A program made the position numbers and the translations under genes. This document shows, in pieces, positions 49,768 through 59,914 of a DNA stretch of 64,000 nt (positions within the stretch are counted from its first letter, which is position 1; the number at the start of each line of letters is the position of its first letter). Source of the stretch: Rotaria sordida (Eukaryota; Rotifera; Eurotatoria; Philodinida; Philodinidae); contig CAJNOL010000328.1 of assembly GCA_905250125.1 (NCBI GenBank), forward strand, positions 62,001 to 126,000, read 5' to 3'. The notes beneath the pieces are model-generated. The model saw nothing but the letters and a program-made list of their open reading frames with translations, was not told the DNA's origin and did not search any database.

Positions 49768-52298
49768 ATCTTTGAAGGATATATAAATGAAACTAGTTTG
49801 ATAGTCTTTTTTTTTTTTATGTATCTGTATTAATAGATATTCTTAGTAAACGAACTCATTAAGAATATAAAGTCTTCTTATTTGTGCGTGTAGTTGTCAA
49901 AAAAAAGGCGTGAGAAATTATCTACTTTCACATTTTAATAACGAATAAGAACTGACATTTGCTATTAACAGTAGTTCATGAGATATATACGTATATATTT
50001 CATGACATAAATAGAAAATTAATAAGTATGTAATGAAAGAGTATAGAACTGCGACAAAAAAAAAACATTTTATTTTTGATTTCAAGCTTTCAACAATTTA
50101 CAATTGTTATCATCAGGAAACAATTAGAACGGAACAAAGTTAAGCTATATATATGTGTACAAATCAAGGCATAGAACATACATCAAAGCTAACACAATTA
50201 CAACTTTACGCTACTGTAAATTAATTAATTTACAGTAGCATGAAGTTGTAATTGTGTTAGCTTTGATGTATAAATTTATATTGTAATATATTATGTTCTG
50301 TTCTGTTCTATGCCTTGTTTTATATGCATATATATATATAGCTTAACTTTGTCGTTTTCTGATGATTTCCTAATGATGACAATTGTAAATTGTTGAAACC
50401 TTGAAATCAAAAATAAAATGTTTTTTGTCGCAGTTCTATACTTTTTCATTACATACTTATTTCAACCTACATTTTCATCCAATTATATGAACAATTAATC
50501 TAAAACTATTTCATTGCAAGCAAGTTAATTAAACTGATTCAAATAAAAACCGTAACTTTTATGTATTGGAATGAAGTGTGAAATATTCAATGTTGTTGAT
50601 TTACCTACAATAAGTTTTTTCCATAAGCAAAAATAAAGATCGATGCAAAATTTAGTTTTTACGTTTATCTAATATGTAACAATAATTTTTTAAATATCAT
50701 TAATTACTAAATACGATTTTTTCATAATTGGAGTTTCTCACTTAGTTTGTTATTATCATGAAAGACATGATATTTTTAAATGATCATTTTATCGAAGTAA
50801 ATCACATCCTTTCAAGTGTCGCTCATTGTTAGAAATACAATCATATATAATAAATACGGCAATAGTTGGGTGACTAATGCATTCTACACGTATATCCGAC
50901 AGAGAGAAATAAATACCATAATATGCGATACAACTTTTAATAGAAAAAATAATCGAATGAAGTTAATTAAATAAAGAATTTTTGATACGTTAGTTATACT
51001 TTCATTTCATATTTTATAAATCTGCTTTTATATTATTAGTGGAATGATTTCTATGAAGAATAATTTATTCTAGTATGATTACTATGATGATTTGAGAAAA
51101 CGTTTTAATCAATAGTTAGACGTAATGAACAAACTCCTTCTATCTAAAATAGATGCCAGTTCTACGTTTTTTTTAACCTCTAATTAGTATTTATGTGATA
51201 AATCTTCTCACATTGTTAAAATTTGTCAATTATGTTAAGCTTAGAAAAATTGTAGTTGAATTATGAATGTTTATTACAACAAACCATTTATTCTGAAGAT
51301 TTATCTTTTTCACATTCTGTCATAGAAACGAAGTCTTTCAACGAGCGGCTTTTGCTCTAAATGCTTGTCTCAATAGGTTTAATTAGAATTAAAATAGAAA
51401 ATCAAATAACTAGTCTTCATTTCGTTCTTTACTCTGCGAGGCTAATCTTTTTTTTTCATAACAGAGGAGGATTTTAGAGTTTTTTTCCATAATAACAACA
51501 TTAATAAATATTTGCTTTGTAGTATTACCATCGGCTTCAATAATGAATTCCTATCTTCCACTGTATTGTAGATGCCCTTAACAAATACCATGTGTGCATG
51601 CATACGTCTTTCGACAAATATATTCGATTGTACATTTCGTTGTGCGATGTATGGCTGTTTTTCTTTCTCTATCACCATCGGTATAGATATCTGTCTTTTC
51701 TCAAGTACAATGAAGTAAAGGCAAGAGCTACTTTGGTTTTCACATTGGCTATCCTTGTTGGTGCTCGTTTTTATAGAGGTTTCGAAATTTTAGATTCGTG
51801 TTATAACATATAAGGTCATAAAGTTCATACGGAAAAAAAATTAATTTCCTAGATTGAAACACTGGAGATATTAAAACTTTGTGAGCCACCTTGTATTATA
51901 TATATACCTATATCAGTAAAGTTAGCAAATTATTACATTTTATAGGTCTTGTCCAACGAAGAAATATTAGGTTTAAGTCTTAATAAAAGAATCAAACTAT
52001 TTTACAAAGAAGATAGATGTCACTAGTTGACAAAGTTCAGTACATGATATAGTTTTATTTCTTTCGTATTTCGTATCTTTTAATTTTATTTTTCTTTCTT
52101 TCATTATACTAAATTTTATATAAATAAATCATTTTTAATTCTAATAAATCCATATCTTTTTCGTAATTGGTTATTTTATCTTCGTTCTCTTGCGGGTTGA
52201 ATCAACATGGCCGATCGGTTCATTCATTCATTCATTCACCAATAATTTCAACATTTCATAAACATTTTATTATTATTGCAGAGAAATAACAATCAATA
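49768..52298. other. Intergenic with a large palindrome
   Basis: Contains the GPCR promoter, the near-perfect palindrome 50021-50461 and the pinin promoter. The stretch 50470-51430 is AT-rich with nothing recognisable. A GC-richer patch at about 51430-51800 has short frames on both strands that I could not relate to any family. A (CATT)n run lies at about 52220-52238. Confidence 0.5.
50021..50461. mobile_element. Near-perfect 440-bp palindrome (MITE-like)
   Basis: Starts AATAAGTATGTAATG and ends CATTACATACTTATT, with symmetry centre GTAAATTAATTAATTTAC at about 50217-50234. The arms match almost base for base over ~200 bp (for example the ACACAATTACAACTT and TAGAACTGCGACAAAAA words and their complements), except for a ~30-bp AT-rich insert in the right arm (about 50268-50300). 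It has no coding capacity. Probably a young palindromic non-autonomous transposon. Confidence 0.85.
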
Positions 52299-53408
52299 AT
52301 GAATAGTACAATAGCAAATTTATCTACGGATGATTTATGTCGTGCTCGTGAAGAATTATGGACAAATTTACAAAATATTGATACACGTCTAAAACAAACC
52401 TATGTTCCACCACAATTTCGTATAACAACATCATCAACTAATAATCAACGTACATTTTCAACAAATGGTCATCAAACAACATCATCAAATGTAAAACGTT
52501 CTCGTATACCATCATCATCATATGATGAACATAATACATCTTTACCAGACACCACTTTTGATGAATCATCATCAAAATCTCTTCATTCATCTATTGTACC
52601 AACAAATAAAATAATAAAAACTAAAGATGATCTTATATCACTTGTTAATCGTGATCAACAATCAACTGTACGTAATCGTCGTATGTTTGGAGTATTATTA
52701 GGTACATTAAATAAATTTAAAGCTGAAGCTAATGCTTATAATGAACAAACACTTGGAATAAAACGACAAGAAATTGAACGACGTTTAGAAGAAAAACAAA
52801 CAAAAGAACGTGAAGATAAACAACATGAACGTACAGAATTATTAGCATCGAAAAAAACTTGTCAACAAAAATTAAAATTAGTTAATATTAAAATTGAAAT
52901 CATGCAACGTATGGCAACACATGAAAAACTTCATTTACCATTAAGAAATTTTATTCGTACGAAAGCTAAACCTTATATTTTTTATTTACCTAAAGGTTCA
53001 ATTGATGAAGTATTTGAAAAAAAACTTCAAGAAAGTCAAATTGAAATTGACAAAGAAATGGAAGAATTTAAACGAGATTGTCAACGTGAATTAGATTTAC
53101 TTGATGATACAACAACTATAAATGATGATGAAACAATAGATAGTAAAAAAAGAAAATTAAGTGAACATGATGATGATAATGATGTTGTTGATGATGATGA
53201 TACATTAGCTGATTTACCTGATGAAATAACTTTATCTGCACCAGAAGTAAAAAGTGAAATTGTTAATACAACAATAAATCCTATTGTTGAACAATCAAAT
53301 AATAATAATAATAGTCCATCAGTACCAACAAGAACAACACGTACAGTTATTTATGATGAAATAAAAACAACAAATCAACAGGATGATCAATCAATGTTTG
53401 ATGAATAA
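52299..53408 (+). CDS. PNN: Pinin, exon-junction-complex-associated splicing protein
   Basis: Single exon, 369 aa. The pinin/SDK core is clear at residues ~125-250: RNRRMFGVLLGTLNKFK (human RNRRIFGLLMGTLQKFK), a charged coiled coil, and the signature FIRTKAKPYIFYLPKG (human YIRTKTKPHLFYIPGR). The N-terminal helix (residues 7-30) is also conserved. Pinin is a nuclear protein of the peripheral exon junction complex and the ASAP/PSAP network that affects alternative splicing. The long SR- and Lys-rich C-terminal half of vertebrate pinin (717 aa) is absent; the protein instead ends in an acidic Asp-rich, Asn/Thr-rich tail. Lack of introns is unusual beside the intron-rich neighbours. Confidence 0.9.
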   Translation: MNSTIANLSTDDLCRAREELWTNLQNIDTRLKQTYVPPQFRITTSSTNNQRTFSTNGHQTTSSNVKRSRIPSSSYDEHNTSLPDTTFDESSSKSLHSSIVPTNKIIKTKDDLISLVNRDQQSTVRNRRMFGVLLGTLNKFKAEANAYNEQTLGIKRQEIERRLEEKQTKEREDKQHERTELLASKKTCQQKLKLVNIKIEIMQRMATHEKLHLPLRNFIRTKAKPYIFYLPKGSIDEVFEKKLQESQIEIDKEMEEFKRDCQRELDLLDDTTTINDDETIDSKKRKLSEHDDDNDVVDDDDTLADLPDEITLSAPEVKSEIVNTTINPIVEQSNNNNNSPSVPTRTTRTVIYDEIKTTNQQDDQSMFDE

Positions 53409-55664
53409 AACGAGGATGATAGGAGAAACAAAAAAAAAAATATCGAAATTCTCTCTTTTGTTTTGTTTATGTTGTTTTTCTTCGTTCTTTTTTCTTTTCA
53501 CTGTGCTCGTCTTGCTATTTGTCTGTGTGCGTTGTGTGTGTGTGTATGTATCAGAGAATAGGAGAGAGAAAAATTGTATATCATTATGATTCTCTTATGA
53601 AGCGATATAATTACTATTATAACATAATCAAATAGGTAGGAAAAAGTATATGATCAACTATTGATTGTTTCTAATTGGATATAAATGGGAGTATTCGATT
53701 AGCCTGGTTGAATAACTCAATTCTTTTTTTTCGTACAGCTTCTATAATATATTGGAAATATATGGTTTTTTTGGTTTACCAGTCATAGCACTGATACTTT
53801 GTTACTGTTTTCAATTATATATCTTGTTCGAAGTCAAAATAATTAGACGTCTTCGTAAAATCTCCTGCTAAAATATACTTTTATCAAACTTTTTCATTGT
53901 AACTCGTCTTTGCTAGCTGAAACAGCAAGATATACAACTGAGGGTGTGATAAAGAGTCTGCTCACACTCACATTCTACCCTACACCTATATCCTGATTGC
54001 TAAGTTTTTTGCATGCAAAATTCATATTGTATATAAACATCTTATGAAAATGCTTGATTATTTTGCTTTCGAACATGCTATATATAATCGAAACAATAAC
54101 AAATCATCAGAGCTGTAACGGATAATAAAAAAATCATATGCTTCTGATATATTATAAAAACTGTGTGATACAAAAAGAATTGAGATATTCGGCCAGACTA
54201 GCCACCTCCCAAATATACAGAGTAAATCGAAAGATTTTTTGTGCCCAAATCTGCGGTAGATCGTAATTCGGAAGAAGGACGAATATTCCTACCTTGCAGT
54301 ACGGAACACTGTTTAGTGGCAGATTCAATAGCTCGATATCTTCTCTACAACTAATACTACCTGTAGATCTGGACAGAAGGCCAGTCTGACGCCGAATTCT
54401 TGTGCTCAATTGCTTGAGCTCTCTATACATACTGACTAGCCACAAGAGCAGATGTATGTCAAAAGGCTATCGGACGAGTGATCCAAGACAAAGAACCGTT
54501 AGTGACTTGTCCAGGACCATTCTATGGCTGTTATGTGAACTACATAAAATGGAATTGGACAACGACAAAACAATGTTACATCTGTTAAAACAAGTTATTA
54601 CCAGTTTCATAAATGATAATCTCAAAATTCATTCGCTTGACCTTGTTTAATCTAATGTACACTTGCATCACACATCAGGAGCTATATTTTGAATACTATT
54701 TAAAAGGCTGGCGCAAAAACTTTAAGAGTGTGTTTCCTAATATTGAAATTCTATTCCATTTACATTAATGATTTGTCATTACTGAATGTCTTTTCACATA
54801 AAATGACCTCGATCAGCTCTTGATAGAAGAGAGATAACCAAATCTAAATGAAGTTGTAATCTAGAAGAATAAACTTAAAATTTAGTTTCATCTTAAACTC
54901 TTGACATACTGCAGGCAACTAAATTTATATCAATGTAAGAGATAGCGAAATTTGATTATTGAGTAATCATTTAGATATCGAAGTTTAATGTTTTGCACAT
55001 TTGTGCAAAATCGTATTCAATCTATATAGAATTTAACAATATTTCCTCATCTGGTGTTAAACGATTCTTTTCAACACAACAGATTTTCACAACACTAATA
55101 AACAGTTGCGAAAGCACCTTTATCATCACTTAGGAATTGTTGTATTAATTTTCTCTTCATTATGAAAATAATAATTTATTTCAAAAAACGAATTTTTCTT
55201 TTGATAACAATTAAAAATCTTTATCATGTGATGTTGATCGATTTTGACTTGTAATCATTGCGTGACATATCTAGAATGCTATTAACGTACTCTCAAATTA
55301 CATTTCATACTGTTTTCGCTAACACTCAAGACCTTGTTGAGAATCTATTTAATAATTCTATATATAAGGACTTATTCGAGATACATTATTTTCATTGTAT
55401 ATTCATTTGGTCGCTCACGTAGATAATCATTCACACAGACGATGTTAGTATTATGACTAAAAATGTGTTGTTTTTCTATTTACTTGAAGTCAAATCAAAT
55501 GACATTCTAGAGACCATGAGAAAGTAGTTTTTAATTCATAATTAATTTATAAGATTGACTAGTATAATGCTTCCTTGCAAGATAGATATTAATATCGCAA
55601 AAATGGATACTTAAAATATAATTAAGAGTTTAAAATGAAGATACAAAGTGCTGATACAGGTAAT

Positions 55665-55845
55665 ACGAATGATGCTCCCCGGACAGTTGCTTCCGCGACA
55701 ATTGCTCTCTAGCGACAGTTGCTCTTGCGACATTTGCTCTCGTTACATTTGCTCCCCGGATACTTGCTCTTCTATGACAATTGCTCCCTGGATACTTGCT
55801 CCTGGAGGATATTTGCTTCCCGGACACCTGCTTTCCAAGAGTGGA
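55665..55845. repeat. Degenerate ~17-bp minisatellite
   Basis: About ten units of the form GACA-NTTGCT-CYC-CGG, with GC content far above the surroundings, abutting the telomere-like array on its right. Frames open on both strands here are artefacts of the repeat. Confidence 0.75.
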
Positions 55846-55849
55846 TGGG

Positions 55850-56507
55850 TGTAGGCGTGGGTGGGGTGGGTGTGGGTGAGGTGAGTGTGGGTGGGGTGAG
55901 TGTGGGTGGGGTGGATGTGGATGTGGGTGTCATTTGTTTTCAATTAAGCAATACCCACACTCACACTTACATCCAAAATCACCCACACCCCAGACTTGGA
56001 ACCGATTAAGAAATGGTAAACCGGTCCAGTCCAGCCGGAAACCAACTGATTGGAATCACATGTCCAACCGGTTAAAAAACGGTGGAAAAAGGTCGCATTT
56101 TTTTTGAAAACCGATTTTCATGAAAAAAAACGGCTCCAAATACGAAATAGTTTAAGGCGCGTGTAAAAGGCACTCATCATAATGAATCTTTTTAAAGAAA
56201 GGCTCAGAAAAAATGATTAATATAACATATGTTTTGAGCACTTTTTTGCGCATTCTGACAGAAAAAATATGTAACATCTTAGTTTTTATGATCAAAAACC
56301 GGGTTAAAAAAGAAGATTTTTGAAAACTTTCAACCGGTGAAATTCTGGTTTCTACCGGCCATGTTGACTTCTTCAATCGGTCCGGCCGGGCAGGTTCCAA
56401 CGCTGCCACACCCACATCCACCCCCACCCTACCCACACCCACTCACACTCACACCCACACCCACACCCACACCCACACTCCCACACCCACACACCCCACA
56501 CCCTTTT
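55850..56507. repeat. Inverted telomere-like arrays (TGTGGG ... CCCACA)
   Basis: A G-rich degenerate TGTGGG/GGGTG array at about 55856-55931, a short C-rich block at about 55951-55994, and a C-rich array at about 56408-56507 that includes uninterrupted CCCACA units (about 56448-56475). Between them is a 400-bp segment rich in ACCGG/CCGGT words with an inverted tendency. TGTGGG is the telomeric hexamer reported for bdelloid rotifers, so this is an interstitial telomeric sequence in the orientation of a telomere-to-telomere junction. Confidence 0.7.
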
Positions 56508-56569
56508 GATTCTTTTTTCAAAAGATGTGCCGTGAAATTCTTTACAAGAATGTTAATGTGAAATCCTGT

Positions 56570-57240
56570 TGACGAGGAAATATATTTTCAAGACCCCATG
56601 CGCTTTTGAGTCACGACTTAGTGCTTCTTATAGACTTTAATGAGTTATATCTGTCATAAAACGAGTTCCTGTCCCTAGCTTGTTGCTGAGGAGATGAAAT
56701 GTTCTTAGTTTTATAGCTGGGCATTTTCATAAAATTTCAACTAAATTGTATAAAAAGATTCTTCGATTTCGATGAAACTTTCAGTGTTTGTAGAGCTTTT
56801 AATTCAGAGCATTTTTATAAGAAAGTTTTTTCAAAACTCGTTTATTTTGATGGCGCTACACTAAAAATACCGTTAGCAGCAAAATTCCAAAAATCCTTAA
56901 AAAAAATTTCTTGAGTGTTTTTAGAATTCTTCTGCTGATGGTATTTTTAGTGTAGTTCCATCAAAATAAACGAGTTTTGAAAAAACTTTTTTATAAAAAT
57001 GCTCAGAATTAAAAGCTCTACAAACACTGAAAGTTTCATCGAAATCGAAGGATCTTTTTATATAATGTAGTTGAAATTTTATGGAAATGCCCAGCTATAA
57101 AACTAAGAACGTTTGATCTCCTCGGAAACAAGCTAAGGGCGCGAACTGTTTTTATGGTAGAAATAACTCAGTAAGCTCTACAAGATGGACTAAGTCGTGA
57201 CTCAAAAGCTAATGGGCACTTGAAAAATGTTTCCTCGTCA
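56570..57240. mobile_element. 671-bp foldback element
   Basis: Ends are TGACGAGGAAA (56570) and TTTCCTCGTCA (ending 57240). Arms of ~310 bp are about 90% complementary: for example AGCTCTACAAACACTGAAAG (about 57012) has its complement at about 56788-56807, and ATAAACGAGTTTTGAAAAAA its complement at about 56825-56845. The loop is ~50 bp near 56905. No coding capacity. Confidence 0.8.
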
Positions 57241-57494
57241 GACTGATATAGAAAATCTGATCTGGTTTTAGCCATTGAATCAAGAATAATTTTTACCGGA
57301 AATTATACAAACGAGTCCGATGAAAAAATTTTCTAGAAATATATCAATTTTTTCTCAAGAAAGAAAACAACAAAGAATATTCCATTATAAATAAAATATT
57401 TTTTTGTCTGTGTTAATAAAGATCAATGAAAAAAAAAGCAGAAAAATGGTTTTAAAATAGTATTAATGTGCTTGTTTATATTGCATAACATATT

Positions 57495-58839
57495 CTAGTT
57501 AGTTCTGATGATACTAACTGAAGAATGTTTTGGTCGATATACTTTGTAATAGTAGACAAGACCACCAATTATGCCCAAACATAATGGAAGTGCCAAGCCA
57601 AGAGTAAGACCAAGAATTAATGGTAAATTATTTTTAGCTATGAATCAATGATATTAAGCATAGTACAATCAAGAATATTCAACTTACATTTAGTTATTGA
57701 TTCTGTAGTAGTTTGACGATCGTCCAATGTAATGTTTGAATTTGTTGTTGCTGTTATTTCTGTTGTTGTTGCTGTTATTTCTGTTGTTGTTGCTATTGTT
57801 GCTGTTACTGCTGTTGTTGTTGTTGTTGTTGTTGCTGTTACTGCTGTTGTTGTTGTTGCTGTTATTGTTGTCGTTGTTGCCTAATTCGATTACATTAGTT
57901 TTATTTTTATATTAAATTTCAATATATATTTTACCGTATTGAATAAAATAGTTGTATTCGTAGTAGCTATAGTATCATAGCTATTAGTCATTTCAACGGA
58001 TGTTATTGTAGATATTGGTATGGTTGACTAATCAAGAAAATATTTTTCATTTTGTTGTATTACAATGTTTTCTTACTTGTATATTAATAGGTGAATTTGT
58101 TTTTGCCATTGTCTGTTGTCCTGCAATTGACTGAGCTTCTAATGATGTACTAATGGTATTATTCAAAGAAAAAAAAAACAGCGATCAATTTTTGTAAAAT
58201 ATGATTATCGATAAGACATACGTATCAATGGTATTTAAAGGTAAATTAGTATTTGAATATGATGTACTTTAAAAAAGAACAATATAATCATTAATGATAA
58301 TCAATATGAAAATATAGCTTACTCAGCTGGTTTGAAATCAATAGAAGTTGCCGTCGAATCAAATTGTGTTTCATATTGTTCAGACTTTTAAAATTTAAAA
58401 TCCTTACAAATTTTTACTAATGATTTCATTCGATACTTTACTAAATATGTTAATGTACTCAACGAATTACGAACAGCTGCTTGTTTTGAATCATCTAAAT
58501 ATTGAGAACAAAATATTTATTGAATTAATAAATCTTTGTTTTCTATTTTCAAAAGCTTCAGAAACTAAATTAACCCTCTTTACACTGATCAATATTTAAT
58601 AATTGATCATTTAATTTAGGTAAAATATCATTTTGATTTGACGAAACATTTATTCGAGATTGATTCATTAAAATCTTAAGTATGTGATAATCACCCGAAT
58701 TAATTGATGCTGATCGTGTTAAAGCATAATGTAATTGAACAATTGTCAACACAACTAAATTCATTAAAAATAATTTATTACAAAAGAGAAAAAAATTACA
58801 TAATGTTTTCTTACTAATGATACTCAGTCTAGTTGACAT
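57495..58839 (-). CDS. Mucin-like Thr-rich single-pass membrane protein
   Basis: Eight exons, 308 aa: 58575-58839, 58442-58494, 58323-58384, 58222-58266, 58077-58149, 57935-58027, 57688-57880, 57495-57637. The N terminus has a basic start and a strong hydrophobic stretch (residues ~14-40) that serves as signal peptide or anchor. The ectodomain is Ser/Thr-rich; exon 7 encodes an almost pure ACA/GCA-coded Thr/Ala run (about 57742-57880) expected to be O-glycosylated. Exon 8 encodes a Gly/Leu-rich TM helix (residues ~267-288) followed by a Tyr-rich juxtamembrane VYYYKVY and a short tail. Probably a surface coat or adhesion protein. No orthologue recognised. Confidence 0.78.
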
Positions 58840-59914
58840 CGTTTTCTGTATAAAATATCCTTATTATTTTCTTCTTGCCCGTATTTTGGAATCTGATAAA
58901 AATATTCTTTTCGCACTATGAAAAAGAAGAATAATGTAACAATATGATTTTAGAAATAAATCTTTTGATTTAATATTATCAAACTGTCTGTCTGATTTAT
59001 ATGTTTATTGATAATCTGATAGTCTCGATAGTAACAGGTAATGTGTGAAAAAAACCAGTGGAAATGCATGACAGATATAATGAAAGTTTTGTTTTTTTTA
59101 CATAAATTATCTTACTCTTGTCACTTAATCTTTTTATAATATATGCAATCAAACCGAGAGAAACCTTTTTGAATAATCTACCATGGTTTCAATTGGTTAT
59201 CTCAACTTTTGATAAAGTATTTTACATAATAAAAAAGTAATCGCAATGAAAATTTATCCTAGTGAAAAGTACTTCAATCATTCTTCGACACTCTTAAACC
59301 ATATCAAATTATATGTTATCAAACATGATTTAGAAATAAATATTAAACTTTATAATGAGATCATTCGACATAAAACTTTCACTTTCTTATGATATACGTC
59401 TAGAATACTTGACAATTTTTAAAACTGAAACAGTTCTATCAACATCTTGATCAGAAATAGATCGATTAACAAAACCATTTTTGATAGTTGGAAAAATCAT
59501 TGCATCACTTTTACTTAAGAAATAATTGATTACAAACTTGTATATACATCATTATCAAGAAATATATATAGATATATATTTTTGAGAGAAAGTTCTCTTT
59601 TTTGTATTGTTAATAAAAATATTAATTTTGATTTATCATCGAAGTTACTTGTGTTACAAAAAGACAATTTAGTAGCTTCGTATAGAATTTATATGAATTT
59701 CTCTTTTATTTTATTAATATATTATTGATGATGCACACAATGGACGATCACTTTTTGACATAGATGTTTATATATATTTATATATATGCATATACACAAA
59801 TTAAAAAAAACAAAAGAGGGTTCTAAATTGATTATACATAATGATCCATATTATTTGATCATATTGATAAAAAATAGTTTCTCGTTTTTTTCTATTTTCT
59901 ATTTTCTATTAATA
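58840..59914. other. Intergenic, promoter of the mucin-like gene
   Basis: 1.1 kb of AT-rich DNA between two minus-strand genes, with TATATA runs at about 59560-59580 and 59768-59790. No exon, repeat pair or RNA gene seen. Confidence 0.5.

Larger units (their letters stand above)
53409..57494. other. Intergenic with minisatellite, telomere-like arrays and foldback
   Basis: 4.1 kb without a supported gene. It includes the pinin 3' region with a GTGT run (about 53535-53550), a GC-richer patch (about 54150-54650) containing the CTGGACAGAAG word shared with two other loci, the 55665-55850 minisatellite, TGTGGG/CCCACA arrays (55850-56507) and a 671-bp foldback (56570-57240). Confidence 0.5.

Noticed and set aside
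51442-51813. Frames of 78 and 73 codons on opposite strands; considered as a FLYWCH/transposase remnant
   Set aside because: The Cys/His spacing of FLYWCH could not be found in any frame.
54152-54650. Facing frames (97 and 82 codons) in a GC-richer patch
   Set aside because: No family match, and codon bias differs from real genes here. The patch contains a dispersed repeat word, so it is more likely repeat DNA.
55630-56561. Open frames of 65-96 codons on both strands
   Set aside because: All are produced by the minisatellite and the TGTGGG/CCCACA arrays; composition is pure repeat and no splice or start context supports them.
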